Assembly (NCBI RefSeq): GCF_050947335.1
Contig: NW_027473591.1
Coordinates: 124,001-188,000, forward strand
Direction of reading: 5' to 3'
Length of the DNA stretch: 64,000 bases
DNA from: Megachile rotundata
Lineage: Eukaryota; Arthropoda; Insecta; Hymenoptera; Megachilidae
In this document: positions 1-11,494 of the stretch, one piece after another
Numbering within the stretch: position 1 is the first letter of the stretch
Layout of the letters: every line of letters starts with the position of its first letter
Program-made: the position numbers and the translations under genes
The notes under the pieces: generated by a model
What the model was told of the DNA's origin: nothing
Seen by the model: only the letters and a program-made list of their open reading frames with translations
The model's database searches: none

Positions 1-738
1 ATTGTGCGATTGTGCGATTATGTGATTGTGTGATTGTGTGATTGTGTGATTGTGCGATTGTGCGATTGTGCGATTGTGTGATTGTGTGATTGTGTGATTG
101 TGTGATTGTGTGATTGTGTGATTGTGTGATTGTGTGATTGTGTGATTGTGTGATTGTGTGATTGTGTGATTGTGTGATTGTGTGATTGAGTGATTGTGTG
201 ATTGTGTGATTGTGTGAATGTGTGATTGTGTGACCGTGATTGTGTGATTGATGATTGTGTGATTGTGTGATTGTGTGATTGTGTGATTGTGTGATTGTGT
301 GATTGTGTGATTGTGTGATTGTGTGATTGTGTGATTTTGTGATTGAGTGATTGTGTGATTGTGTGATTGTGTGAATGTGTGATTGTGTGACCGTGATTGC
401 GTGATTGCGTGATTGTGTGATTGTGCGATTGTGTGATTGTGTGATTGTGTGATTGTGTGATTGTGTGATTGTGTGATTGTGCGATTGTGCGATTGTGTGA
501 TTGTGTGATTGTGTGATTGTGTGATTGTGTGACTTTGTGATTGTGTGATTGTGTGATTGTGTGATTGTGTGATTGTGACTGTGTTATTGTGTGAGTGTGT
601 GATTGTGTGATTGTGTGATTGTGTGATTGTGTGATTGTGTGATTGTGTGATTGTGTGATTGTGTGATTGTGTGGTTGTGTGATTGCGTGATTGTGTGATT
701 GCGTGAATGTGTGATTGTGTGATTGATGATTGCGTGAT
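1..738 (+). repeat. Octamer domain with mixed variant units
   Basis: Mostly GTGTGATT. Marker variants are GTGCGATT runs near 1-70 and 420-490, GAGTGATT, GTGTGAATG followed by GTGTGACCGTGATT near 216 and 371, and one GATGATT heptamer near 249. These are the same marker types found in the octamer domains further right, so the window opens inside a higher-order unit. No gene or RNA seen. Confidence 0.93.
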
Positions 739-860
739 TGTGATTGTGTGATTGTGTGACTGTGACTGTGTGACCGTGATTGTGTGACCGTAATTGTGTG
801 ATCGTGATTGTGTGATCGTGATTGTGTGATCGTGATTGTGTGATTGTGTGATTGTGATTG
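739..860 (+). repeat. Partial junction block (GACCG/GATCG units)
   Basis: A short 14-bp-phased stretch with GACTGTGACTG, two GTGTGACCG units, a GTAATT unit and three successive GTGTGATCGTGATT units. It resembles the full junction blocks from 8276 onward but lacks GTGCGATCG at its start and GACCGTTATT in its middle, and no long 14-bp array follows. It is probably a truncated or degenerate junction. Confidence 0.8.
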
Positions 861-2400
861 TGTGATTGTGTGATTGTGTGATTGTGTGATTGTGTGATTG
901 TGTGATTGTGTGATTGTGTGATTGTGTGATTGTGTGATTGTGTGATTGTGTGATTTTGTGATTGAGTGATTGTGTGATTGTGTGATTGTGTGAATGTGTG
1001 ATTGTGTGACCGTGATTGCGTGATTGCGTGATTGTGTGATTGTGCGATTGTGTGATTGTGTGATTGTGTGATTGTGTGATTGTGTGATTGTGTGATTGTG
1101 CGATTGTGCGATTATGTGATTGTGTGATTGTGTGATTGTGTGATTGTGTGACTTTGTGATTGTGTGATTGTGTGATTGTGTGATTGTGTGATTGTGTGAT
1201 TGTATGATTGTGTGATGGTGTGATTGTGTTATTGTGTGATTGTGTGATTGTGTGATTGTGTGATTGTCTGATTGTGTGATTGTGTGATTGTGTGATTGCG
1301 TGATTGCGTGATTGCGTGATTGCGTGATTGTGTGATTGTGTGATTGTGTGATTGTGTGATTGTGTGATTGCGTGATTGCGTGATTGCGTGATTGCGTGAT
1401 TGCGTGATTGTGTGATTGTGTGATTGTGTGATTGTGTGATTGTGCGATTGTGCGATTGTGCGATTGTGCGATTGTGTGATTGTGTGATTGTGTGATTGTG
1501 TGATTGTGTGATTGTGTGATTGTGTGATTGTGTGATTGTGTGATTGTGTGATTGTGTGATTGTGTGATTGTGTGATTGTGTGATTGTGTGATTGTGTGAT
1601 TGTGTGATTGTGTGATTGTGTGATTGTGTGATTGTGTGATTTTCTGATTGTGTGATTGTGTGATTGCGTGATTGCGTGATTGCGTGATTGTGTGATTGTG
1701 CGATTGTGCGATTGTGTGATTGTGCGATTGTGTGATTGTGTGATTGTGTGATTGTGTGATTGTGTGATTATGTGATTGTGTGATTGTGTGATTGTGCGAT
1801 TGTGCGATTGTGTGATTGTGTGATTGTGTGATTGTGTGATTGTGTGACTTTGTGATTGTGTGATTGTGTGATTGTGTGATTGTGTGATTGTGTGATTGTG
1901 TGATGGTGTGATTGTGTTATTGTGTGATTGTGTGATTGTGTGATTGTGTGATTGTCTGATTGTGTGATTGTGTGATTGTGTGATTGCGTGATTGCGTGAT
2001 TGCGTGATTGCGTGATTGTGTGATTGTGTGATTGTGTGATTGTGTGATTGTGCGATTGTGCGATTGTGCGATTGTGTGATTGTGTGATTGTGTGATTGTG
2101 TGATTGTGTGACTGTGTGATTGTGTGATTGTGTGATTGTGTGATTGTGTGATTGTGTGATTGTGTGATTGTGTGATTGTCTGATTGTGTGATTGTGTGAT
2201 TGCGTGATTGCGTGATTGCGTGATTGTGTGATTGTGCGATTGTGCGATTGTGTGATTGTGTGATTGTGTGATTGTGTGATTGTGTGATTGTGTGATTGTG
2301 TGATTGTGTGATTGAGTGATTGTGTGATTGTGTGATTGTGTGAATGTGTGATTGTGTGACCGTGATTGTGTGATTGTGTGAATGTGTGATTGTGTGACCG
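861..2400 (+). repeat. Octamer domain with GCGTGATT clusters
   Basis: Octamer array with ordered variants. GCGTGATT clusters lie near 1297-1325, 1368-1408, 1665-1690, 1985-2018 and 2200-2225; GTGCGATT clusters near 1441-1475, 1698-1730 and 2047-2075. A cassette GTATGATT...GATGG...GTTATT is near 1203-1235, with a related copy lacking the TAT unit near 1900-1925. GTCTGATT precedes the GCGTGATT clusters, a fixed order seen again in later domains. Confidence 0.92.
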
Positions 2401-3182
2401 TGATTGTGTGATAGATGATTGTGTGATTGAGTGATTGTGTGATTGTGTGATTGTGTGAATGTGTGATTGTGTGACCGTGATTGTGTAATTGATGATTGTG
2501 TGATTGTGAGATTGTGTGAATTGTGTGATTGTGTGATTGTGTGATTGTGATTGTGTGATTGTGTGATTGTGTGATTGTGTGATTGTGTGATTGTGTTATT
2601 GTGTGATTGTGTGATTGTGTGATTGTGTGATTGTCTGATTGTGTGATTGTGTGATTGTGTGATTGCGTGATTGCGTGATTGCGTGATTGCGTGATTGTGT
2701 GATTGTGTGATTGCGTGATTGTGTGATTGTGTGATTGTGCGATTGTGCGATTGTGCGATTGTGTGATTGTGTGATTGTGTGATTGTGTGATTGAGTGATT
2801 GTGTGATTTTGTGATTGAGTGATTGTGTGATGGTGTGATTGTGTGAATGTGTGATTGTGTGACCGTGATTGTGTGATTGATGATTGTGTGATTGTGTGAT
2901 TGTGTGATTGTGTGATTGTGTGATTGTGTGATTGTGTTATTGTGTGATTGTGTGATTTTGTGATTGAGTGATTGTGTGATTGTGTGATTGTGTGATTGTG
3001 TGAATGTGTGATTGTGTGACCGTGATTGCGTGATTGCGTGATTGTGTGATTGTGCGATTGTGTGATTGTGTGATTGTGTGATTGTGTGATTGTGTGATTG
3101 TGTGATTGTGTGATTGTGTGATTGTGTGATTGTGTGATTGTGTGATTGTGTGATTGTGTGATTGTGTGATTGTGTGATTGTG
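2401..3182 (+). repeat. Octamer domain with GACCG, GATGATT and GTGAGATT markers
   Basis: Contains several GTGTGAATG/GTGTGACCGTGATT pairs (near 2340, 2385, 2460, 2845, 3002), GATAGATGATT near 2411, GATGATT near 2490 and 2878, GTGAGATT followed by the 9-mer GTGTGAATT near 2505-2520, and TTGTGATT/GAGTGATT pairs near 2808 and 2956. It ends where the GTGTTATT / GTGTGAT (7-mer) cassette begins. Confidence 0.9.
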
Positions 3183-4349
3183 TTATTGTGTGATGTGTGA
3201 TTGTGTGATTGTGTGATTGTGTGATTGTGTGATTGTGTGATTGTGTGATTGTGTGATTGTGTGATTGTGTGATTGTGTGATTGTGTGATTGTGTGATTGT
3301 GTGATTGTGTGATTGTGTAATTTTGATTGTGTGATTGTGATTGTGTGTACTGTGTGATTGTGTGATTGTGTGATTGTGTGATTGTGTGATTGTGTGATAG
3401 TGTGATTGTGCGATTGTGCGATTGTGTGCTTGTGTGACTGTGTGCTTGTGTGATTGCGTGGTCGTGTATTTGTGTGATTGTGTGATTGTGTGATTGTGTG
3501 ATTGTGTGATTGTCTGATTGTGTGATTGTGCGATTGTGCGATTGTGCGATAGTGCGATTGTGCGATTGTGCGATTGTGTGATTGTATGATTGTGTGATGG
3601 TGTGATTGTGTTATTGTGTGATTGTGTGATTGTGTGATTGTGTGATTGTCTGATTGTGTGATTGTGTGATTGTGTGATTGCGTGATTGCGTGATTGCGTG
3701 ATTGTGTGATTGTGTGATTGTGTGATTGTGTGATTGTGTGATTGTCTGATTGTGTGATTGTGTGATTGCGTGATTGCGTGATTGCGTGATTGTGTGATTG
3801 TGCGATTGTGCGATTGTGTGATTGTGTGATTGTGTGATTGTGTGATTGTGTCATTGTGTGATTGTGTGATTGCGTGATTGCGTGATTGCGTGATTGCGTG
3901 ATTGTGTGATTGTGTGATTGCGTGATTGTGTGATTGTGTGATTGTGCGATTGTGCGATTGTGCGATTGTGTGATTGTGTGATTGTGTGATTGTGTGATTG
4001 AGTGATTGTGTGATTTTGTGATTGAGTGATTGTGTGATGGTGTGATTGTGTGAATGTGTGATTGTGTGACCGTGATTGTGTGATTGATGATTGTGTGATT
4101 GTGTGATTGTGTGATTGTGTGATTGTGTGATTGTGTGATTGTGTGATTTTGTGATTGAGTGATTGTGTGATTGTGTGATTGTGTGAATGTGTGATTGTGT
4201 GACCGTGATTGCGTGATTGCGTGATTGTGTGATTGTGCGATTGTGTGATTGTGTGATTGTGTGATTGTGTGATTGTGTGATTGTGTGATTGTGTGATTGT
4301 GTGATTGTGGGATTGTGTGATTGTGTGATTGTGTGATTGTGTGATTGTG
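3183..4349 (+). repeat. Octamer cassette, copy a (1167 bp)
   Basis: Starts with a TTATT unit at 3183 and the shortened GTGTGAT unit. Then come GTAATT, GTGTACTG (3345-3352), GTGTGCTTG and GCGTGGTCGTG units, a GCGATAGTGCG patch, GTATGATT/GATGG (gatgg at 3596), GTCTGATT and GCGTGATT clusters, and the TTGTGATT...GACCGTGATTGCG block near 4016-4215. The next cassette begins with the same markers 1167 bp later. A reading frame crosses part of it on minus (3183-3854) but is a repeat artefact. Confidence 0.9.
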
Positions 4350-5774
4350 TTATTGTGTGATGTGTGATTGTGTGATTGTGTGATTGTGTGATTGTGTGAT
4401 TGTGTGATTGTGTGATTGTGTGATTGTGCGATTGTGCGATTGTGCGATTGTGCGATTGTGTGATTGTGTGATTGTGTGATTGTGTGATTGTGTGATTGTG
4501 TGATTGTGTGATTGTGTGATTGTGTGATTGTGTGATTGTGTGATTGTGTGATTGTGTGATTGTGTGATTGTGTGATTGTGTGATAGTGTGATTGTGCGAT
4601 TGTGCGATTGTGTGCTTGTGTGATTGTGTGCTTGTGTGATTGCGTGGTCGTGTGGTTGTGTGATTGTGTGATTGTGTGATTGTGTGATTGTGTGACTGTC
4701 TGATTGTGTGATTGTGCGATTGTGCGATTGTGCGATAGTGCGATTGTGCGATTGTGCGATTGTGTGATTGTATGATTGTGTGATGGTGTGATTGTGTTAT
4801 TGTGTGATTGTGTGATTGTGTGATTGTGTGATTGTCTGATTGTGTGATTGTGTGATTGTGTGATTGCGTGATTGCGTGATTGCGTGATTGTGTGATTGTG
4901 TGATTGTGTGATTGTGTGATTGTGTGATTGTCTGATTGTGTGATTGTGTGATTGCGTGATTGCGTGATTGCGTGATTGTGTGATTGTGCGATTGTGCGAT
5001 TGTGTGATTGTGTGATTGTGTGATTGTGTGATTGTGTGATTGTGTGATTGTGTGATTGTGTGATTGAGTGATTGTGTGATTGTGTGATTGTGTGAATGTG
5101 TGATTGTGTGACCGTGATTGTGTGATTGATGATTGTGTGATTGTGTGATTGTGTGATTGTGTGATTGTGTGATTGTGTGATTGTGTGATTGTGTGATTGT
5201 GTGATTTTGTGATTGTGTGATTGTGAGATTGTGTGAATTGTGTGATTGTGTGATTGTGTGATTGTGATTGTGTGATTGTGTGATTGTGTGATTGTGTGAT
5301 TGTGTGATTGTGTTATTGTGTGATTGTGTGATTGTGTGATTGTGTGATTGTCTGATTGTGTGATTGTGTGATTGTGTGATTGCGTGATTGCGTGATTGCG
5401 TGATTGCGTGATTGTGTGACTGTGTGATTGCGTGATTGTGTGATTCTGTGATTGTGCGATTGTGCGATTGTGCGATTGTGTGATTGTGTGATTGTGTGAT
5501 TGTGTGATTGAGTGATTGTGTGATTGTGTGATTGTGTGATTGTGTGATTGTGTGATTGTGTTATTGTGTGATTGTGTGATTTTGTGATTGAGTGATTGTG
5601 TGATTGTGTGATTGTGTGATTGTGTGAATGTGTGATTGTGTGACCGTGATTGCGTGATTGCGTGATTGTGTGATTGTGCGATTGTGTGATTGTGTGATTG
5701 TGTGATTGTGTGATTGTGTGATTGTGTGATTGTGTGATTGTGTGATTGTGTGATTGTGTGATTGTGTGATTGTG
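4350..5774 (+). repeat. Octamer cassette, copy b (1425 bp)
   Basis: Repeats the marker order of the preceding cassette: TTATT at 4350, GTGTGCTTG/GCGTGGTCGTG near 4612-4650, GCGATAGTGCG near 4731, GATGG at 4783 (1187 bp after its counterpart), GTCTGATT, GCGTGATT clusters and GACCG units. It lacks the GTACTG marker. A GATTCTG unit at 5441 and GTGACTG just before it are diagnostic of the segment repeated at about 19.35 kb. Confidence 0.9.
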
Positions 5775-6528
5775 TTATTGTGTGATGTGTGATTGTGTGA
5801 TTGTGTGATTGTGTGATTGTGTGATTGTGTGATTGTGTGATTGTGTGATTGTGTGATTGTGTGATTGTGTGATTGTGTGATTGTGTGATTGTGTGATTGT
5901 GTAATTGTGATTGTGTGATTGTGATTGTGTGTACTGTGTGATTGTGTGATTGTGTGATTGTGTGATTGTGTGATTGTGTGATTGTGTGATTGTGTGATAG
6001 TGTGATTGTGCGATTGTGCGATTGTGTGCTTGTGTGATTGTGTGATTGTGTGATTGTGTGATTGCGTGATAGTGTGATTGTGCGATTGTGCGATTGTGTG
6101 CTTGTGTGATTGTGTGCTTGTGTGATTGCGTGGTCGTGTGGTTGTGTGATTGTGTGATTGTGTGATTGTGTGATTGTGTGATTGTCTGATTGTGTGATTG
6201 TGCGATTGTGCGATTGTGCGATAGTGCGATTGTGCGATTGTGCGATTGTGTGATTGTGTGATTGTGTGATTGTGTGATTGTGTGATTGTGTGATTGTGTG
6301 ATTGTGTGATTGTGTGATTGTGTGATTGTGTGATTGTGTTATTGTGTGATTGTGTGATTTTGTGATTGAGTGATTGTGTGATTGTGTGATTGTGTGATTG
6401 TGTGAATGTGTGATTGTGTGACCGTGATTGCGTGATTGCGTGATTGTGTGATTGTGCGATTGTGTGATTGTGTGATTGTGTGATTGTGTGATTGTGTGAT
6501 TGTGTGATTGTGTGATTGTGTGATTGTG
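5775..6528 (+). repeat. Octamer cassette, copy c (754 bp)
   Basis: Starts with the TTATT / GTGTGAT marker and contains GTAATT, GTACTG at 5931, two GTGTGCTTG patches, GCGTGGTCGTG near 6127, GCGATAGTGCG near 6217 and the TTGTGATT...GACCGTGATTGCG block near 6358-6440. A shifted copy lies 13,914 bp to the right, starting at 19689. Confidence 0.9.
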
Positions 6529-8275
6529 TTATTGTGTGATGTGTGATTGTGTGATTGTGTGATTGTGTGATTGTGTGATTGTGTGATTGTGTGATTGTGT
6601 GATTGTGTGATTGTGTGATTGTGTGATTGTGTGAATGTGTGATTGTGTGATTGTGTGATTGTGTAATTGTGATTGTGTGATTGTGATTGTGTGTACTGTG
6701 TGATTGTGTGATTGTGTGATTGTGTGATTGTGTGATTGTGTGATAGTGTGATTGTGCGATTGTGCGATTGTGTGCTTGTGTGATTGTGTGATTGTGTGAT
6801 TGTGTGATTGTGTGATAGTGTGATTGTGCGATTGTGCGATTGTGTGCTTGTGTGATTGTGTGCTTGTGTGATTGCGTGGTCGTGTGGTTGTGTGATTGTG
6901 TGATTGTGTGATTGTGTGATTGTGTGATTGTGTGATTGTGTGATTGTGTGATTGTCTGATTGTGTGATTGTGCGATTGTGCGATTGTGCGATAGTGCGAT
7001 TGTGCGATTGTGCGATTGTGTGATTGTATGATTGTGTGATGGTGTGATTGTGTTATTGTGTGATTGTGTGATTGTGTGATTGTGTGATTGTCTGATTGTG
7101 TGATTGTGTGATTGTGTGATTGCGTGATTGCGTGATTGCGTGATTGTGTGATTGTGTGATTGTGTGATTGTGTGATTGTGTGATTGTCTGATTGTGTGAT
7201 TGTGTGATTGCGTGATTGCGTGATTGCGTGATTGTGTGATTGTGCGATTGTGCGATTGTGTGATTGTGTGATTGTGTGATTGTGTGATTGTGTGATTGTG
7301 TGATTGTGTGATTGAGTGATTGTGTGATTGTGTGATTGTGTGAATGTGTGATTGTGTGACCGTGATTGTGTGATTGATGATTGTGTGATTGTGTGATTGT
7401 GTGATTGTGTGATTGTGTGATTTTGTGATTGTGTGATTGTGAGATTGTGTGAATTGTGTGATTGAGTGATTGTGTGATTGTGATTGTGTGATTGTGTGAT
7501 TGTGTGATTGTGTGATTGTGTGATTGTGTTATTGTGTGATTGTGTGATTGTGTGATTGTGTGATTGTCTGATTGTGTGATTGTGTGATTGTGTGATTGCG
7601 TGTTGCGTGATTGCGTGATTGCGTGATTGTGTGATTGTGTGATTGCGTGATTGTGTGATTGTGTGATTGTGCGATTGTGCGATTGTGCGATTGTGTGATT
7701 GTGTGATTGTGTGATTGTGTGATTGAGTGATTGTGTGATTTTGTGATTGAGTGATTGTGTGATTGTGTGATTGTGTGATTGTGTGATTGTGTGATTGTGT
7801 GATTGTGTGATTGTGTGATTGTGTAATTGTGATTGTGTGATTGTGATTGTGTGTACTGTGTGATTGTGTGATTGTGTGATTGTGTGATTGTGTGATTGTG
7901 TGATTGTGTGATAGTGTGATTGTGCGATTGTGCGATTGTGTGCTTGTGTGATTGTGTGATTGTGTGATTGTGTGATTGTGTGATAGTGTGATTGTGCGAT
8001 TGTGCGATTGTGTGCTTGTGTGATTGTGTGCTTGTGTGATTGCGTGGTCGTGTGGTTGTGTGATTGTGTGATTGTGTGATTGTGTGATTGTGTGATTGTC
8101 TGATTGTGTGATTGTGCGATTGTGCGATTGTGCGATAGTGCGATTGTGCGATTGTGCGATTGTGTGATTGTGTGATTGTGTGATTGTGTGATTGTGTGAT
8201 TGTGTGATTGTGTGATTGTGTGATTGTGTGATTGTGTGATTGTGTGATTGTGTGATTGTGTGATTGTGTGATTGT
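6529..8275 (+). repeat. Octamer cassette, copy d, up to the first full junction
   Basis: Contains GTACTG at 6693 and 7853, GTGTGCTTG patches, GATGG at 7038, GTCTGATT and GCGTGATT clusters, GTGAGATT/GTGTGAATT near 7440, and the unusual GCGTGTTGCGTG unit at about 7599-7610, which has lost GAT-type bases. That last defect recurs at 21569-21580 and pins the large duplication. It ends in about 14 plain octamers before the junction block. Confidence 0.9.
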
Positions 8276-8705
8276 GTGGTTGTGCGATCGTGATTATGTG
8301 ATTGCGTGATTGTGATTGTGTGATTGTGTGACTGTGATTGTGTGACCGTGATTATGTGACCGTAATTGTGTGATCGTGATTGTGTGGTCGTGATTGTGTG
8401 ACCGTGATTGTGTGATCGTGATTGTGTGATTGTGTGATTGTGTGATTGTGTGATTGTGTGAATGTGTGATTGTGTGACCGTTATTGTGCGACCGTGATTG
8501 TGTGACCGTGATTGTGTGGTTGCGACAGTGTGATTGTGACTGTGTGATTGTGTGAGTGTGTTATTGTGTGATTGAGTGATTGTGTGACTGTGTGATTGTG
8601 TAATTGTGTGATTGTGTGATTGTGTGATTGTGTGATTGTGTGATTGTGTGACCGTAATTGTGTGACCGTGATTTTGTGACCGTGATTGTGTGATCGTGTG
8701 ATTGT
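8276..8705 (+). repeat. Junction block J1 (GTGCGATCG start)
   Basis: Begins with GTGGTTGTGCGATCG, then GATTATG, GCGTGATT, GACTG, GACCG, GTAATT, GATCG and GGTCG units in 14-bp phase. GACCGTTATT is at 8477-8486, then a GGTTGCGACAG unit (other copies read GCGACTG), GTGAGTGTGTTATT, and a short octamer run. It closes with GACCGTAATT, GATTTTGTGACCG and GATCGTGTG, then four hexamers that open the 14-bp array. Confidence 0.92.
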
Positions 8706-10203
8706 GTGATTGTGATTGTGATTGTGATTGTGTGATTGTGATTGTGTGATTGTGATTGTGTGATTGTGATTGTGTGATTGTGATTGTGTGATTGTGATTG
8801 TGTGATTGTGATTGTGTGATTGTGATTGTGTGATTGTGATTGTGTGATTGTGATTGTGTGATTGTGATTGTGTGATTGTGATTGTGTGATTGTGATTGTG
8901 TGATTGTGATTGTGTGATTGTGATTGTGTGATTGTGATTGTGTGATTGTGATTGTGTGATTGTGATTGTGTGATTGTGATTGTGTGATTGTGATTGTGTG
9001 ATTGTGATTGTGTGATTGTGATTGTGTGATTGTGATTGTGTGATTGTGATTGTGTGATTGTGATTGTGTGATTGTGATTGTGTGATTGTGATTGTGTGAT
9101 TGTGATTGTGTGATTGTGATTGTGTGATTGTGATTGTGTGATTGTGATTGTGTGATTGTGATTGTGTGATTGTGATTGTGTGATTGTGATTGTGTGATTG
9201 TGATTGTGTGATTGTGATTGTGTGATTGTGATTGTGTGATTGTGATTGTGTGATTGTGATTGTGTGATTGTGATTGTGTGATTGTGATTGTGTGATTGTG
9301 ATTGTGTGATTGTGATTGTGTGATTGTGATTGTGTGATTGTGATTGTGTGATTGTGATTGTGTGATTGTGATTGTGTGATTGTGATTGTGTGATTGTGAT
9401 TGTGTGATTGTGATTGTGTGATTGTGATTGTGTGATTGTGATTGTGTGATTGTGATTGTGTGATTGTGATTGTGTGATTGTGATTGTGTGATTGTGATTG
9501 TGTGATTGTGATTGTGTGATTGTGATTGTGTGATTGTGATTGTGTGATTGTGATTGTGTGATTGTGATTGTGTGATTGTGATTGTGTGATTGTGATTGTG
9601 TGATTGTGATTGTGTGATTGTGATTGTGTGATTGTGATTGTGTGATTGTGATTGTGTGATTGTGATTGTGTGATTGTGATTGTGTGATTGTGATTGCGTG
9701 ATTGTGATTGTGTGATTGTGATTGCGTGATTGTGATTGTGTGATTGTGATTGTGTGATTGTGATTGTGTGATTGTGATTGTGTGATTGTGATTGTGTGAT
9801 TGTGATTGTGTGATTGTGATTGTGTGATTGTGATTGTGTGATTGTGATTGTGTGATTGTGATTGTGTGATTGTGATTGTGTGATTGTGATTGTGTGATTG
9901 TGATTGTGTGATTGTGATTGTGTGATTGTGATTGTGTGATTGTGATTGTGTGATTGTGATTGTGTGATTGTGATTGTGTGATTGTGATTGTGTGATTGTG
10001 ATTGTGTGATTGTGATTGTGTGATTGTGATTGTGTGATTGTGATTGTGTGATTGTGATTGTGTGATTGTGATTGTGTGATTGTGATTGTGTGATTGTGAT
10101 TGTGTGATAGTGATTGTGTGATTGTGATTGTGTGATTGTGATTGTGTGATTGTGATTGTGTGATTGTGATTGTGTGATTGTGATTGTGTGATTGTGATTG
10201 TGT
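8706..10203 (+). repeat. 14-bp array (about 105 units)
   Basis: Nearly perfect tandem GTGTGATTGTGATT. Rare variants are GCGTGATT near 9694 and 9723 and GATAGTG near 10107. It starts with four consecutive hexamers and ends at GTGGTCG. Homogeneity is much higher than in the octamer domains, suggesting recent amplification or conversion. Confidence 0.96.
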
Positions 10204-10516
10204 GGTCGTGATTGTGTGACCGTGATTGTGTGATCGTGATTGTGTGATTGTGTGATTGTGTGATTGTGTGAATGTGTTATTGTGTGACCGTTATTGTGTG
10301 ACCGTGATTGTGTGACCGTGATTGTGTGGTTGCGACTGTGTGATTGTGACTGTGTGATTGTGTGAGTGTGTTATTGTGTGATTGAGTGATAGTGTGACTG
10401 TGTGATTGTGTGATTGTGTGATTGTGTGATTGTGTGATTGTGTGATTGTGTGACCGTAATTGTGTGATCGTGATTGTGTGGTCGTGATTGTGTGACCGTG
10501 ATTGTGTGATCGTGAT
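10204..10516 (+). repeat. Junction block J2 (directly after 14-bp array)
   Basis: Contains GGTCG, GACCG and GATCG units, GACCGTTATT (TTA at 10291), GGTTGCGACTG, GTGAGTGTGTTATT, GAGTGATAGTGTGACTG, six or so octamers, then GACCGTAATT, GATCG, GGTCG, GACCG and GATCG. It lacks the GTGCGATCG lead-in. Confidence 0.92.
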
Positions 10517-10692
10517 TGTGTGATTGTGATTGTGTGATTGTGATTGTGTGATTGTGATTGTGTGATTGTGATTGTGTGATTGTGATTGTGTGATTGTGAA
10601 TGTGTGATTGTGATTGTGTGATTGTGATTGTGTGATTGTGATTGTGTGATTGTGAATGTGTGATTGTGATTGTGTGATTGTGATTGTGTGAT
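10517..10692 (+). repeat. Short 14-bp array with GTGAATG variants
   Basis: About 12 units of the 14-mer. The hexamer is GTGAAT-type at two places (GAATG at 10598 and 10654), 56 bp (four units) apart. The same GAATG hexamer variant closes the arrays at 42546 and 47092. Confidence 0.92.
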
Positions 10693-11057
10693 TGTGTGAT
10701 TGTGTGATTGAGTGATTGTGTGATTGAGTGATTGTGTGATTGTGTGATTGTGTGATTGTGTGATTGTGTGATTGTGTGATTGTGTGATTGTGTGATTGTG
10801 TGATTGTGTGATTGTGTGATTGTGTGATTGTGTGATTGTGTGATTGTGTGATTGTGTGATTGTGTGATTGTGTGATTGTGTGATTGTGTGATTGTGTGAT
10901 TGTGTGATTGTGTGATTGTGTGATTGTGTGATTGTGTGATTGTGTGATTGTGTGATTGTGTGATTGTGTGATTGTGTGATTGTGTGATTGTGTGATTGTG
11001 TGATTCTGTGATTGTGTGATTGTGTGATTGTGTGATTGTGTGATTGTGTGATTGTGT
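10693..11057 (+). repeat. Plain octamer array
   Basis: About 45 GTGTGATT units with two GAGTGATT units at the left edge and one GATTCTG near 11003. The 14-bp to plain octamer transition followed by a GTGCGATCG junction is repeated near 17.96, 25.07, 42.58, 47.13 and 62.06 kb. Confidence 0.95.
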
Positions 11058-11494
11058 GGTTGTGCGATCGTGATTGTGTGATCGTGATTGTGTGATTGCG
11101 TGATTGTGATTGTGTGATTGTGTGACTGTGATTGTGTGACCGTGATTGTGTGACCGTAATTGTGTGATCGTGATTGTGTGGTCGTGATTGTGTGACCGTG
11201 ATTGTGTGATCGTGATTGTGTGATTGTGTGATTGTGTGATTGTGTGAATGTGTTATTGTGTGACCGTTATTGTGTGACCGTGATTGTGTGACCGTGATTG
11301 TGTGGTTGCGACTGTGTGATTGTGACTGTGTGATTGTGTGAGTGTGTTATTGTGTGATTGAGTGATAGTGTGACTGTGTGATTGTGTGATTGTGTGATTG
11401 TGTGATTGTGTGATTGTGTGATTGTGTGACCGTAATTGTGTGATCGTGATTGTGTGGTCGTGATTGTGTGACCGTGATTGTGTGATCGTGATTG
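11058..11494 (+). repeat. Junction block J3 (GTGCGATCG start)
   Basis: GTGCGATCG with its GCG at 11064, a second GATCG, GCGTGATT, GACTG, GACCG, GTAATT, GATCG, GGTCG, GACCG and GATCG. Then GACCGTTATT (TTA at 11267), GGTTGCGACTG, GTGAGTGTGTTATT, GAGTGATAG, octamers and a second GACCGTAATT...GATCG set. GTACTG follows exactly 726 bp after the GCG, the same spacing as in the 18.1, 25.3 and 29.9 kb copies. Confidence 0.93.

Noticed and set aside
3183..3854. Minus-strand reading frame, 223 codons
   Set aside because: Same origin: CAT from GTGTCATT at 3852-3854 and stop at GTGTTATT. No signal peptide, domain or non-repeat segment.
8276..8705. Junction blocks as transposon ends or insertions
   Set aside because: They consist of variant octamers and 14-mers in the same register, with no terminal inverted repeats, no target-site duplication and no coding sequence.
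8706..10203. CRISPR-like array
   Set aside because: Units are contiguous 14-mers with no spacers, and the tract is far larger and lower in complexity than a CRISPR.
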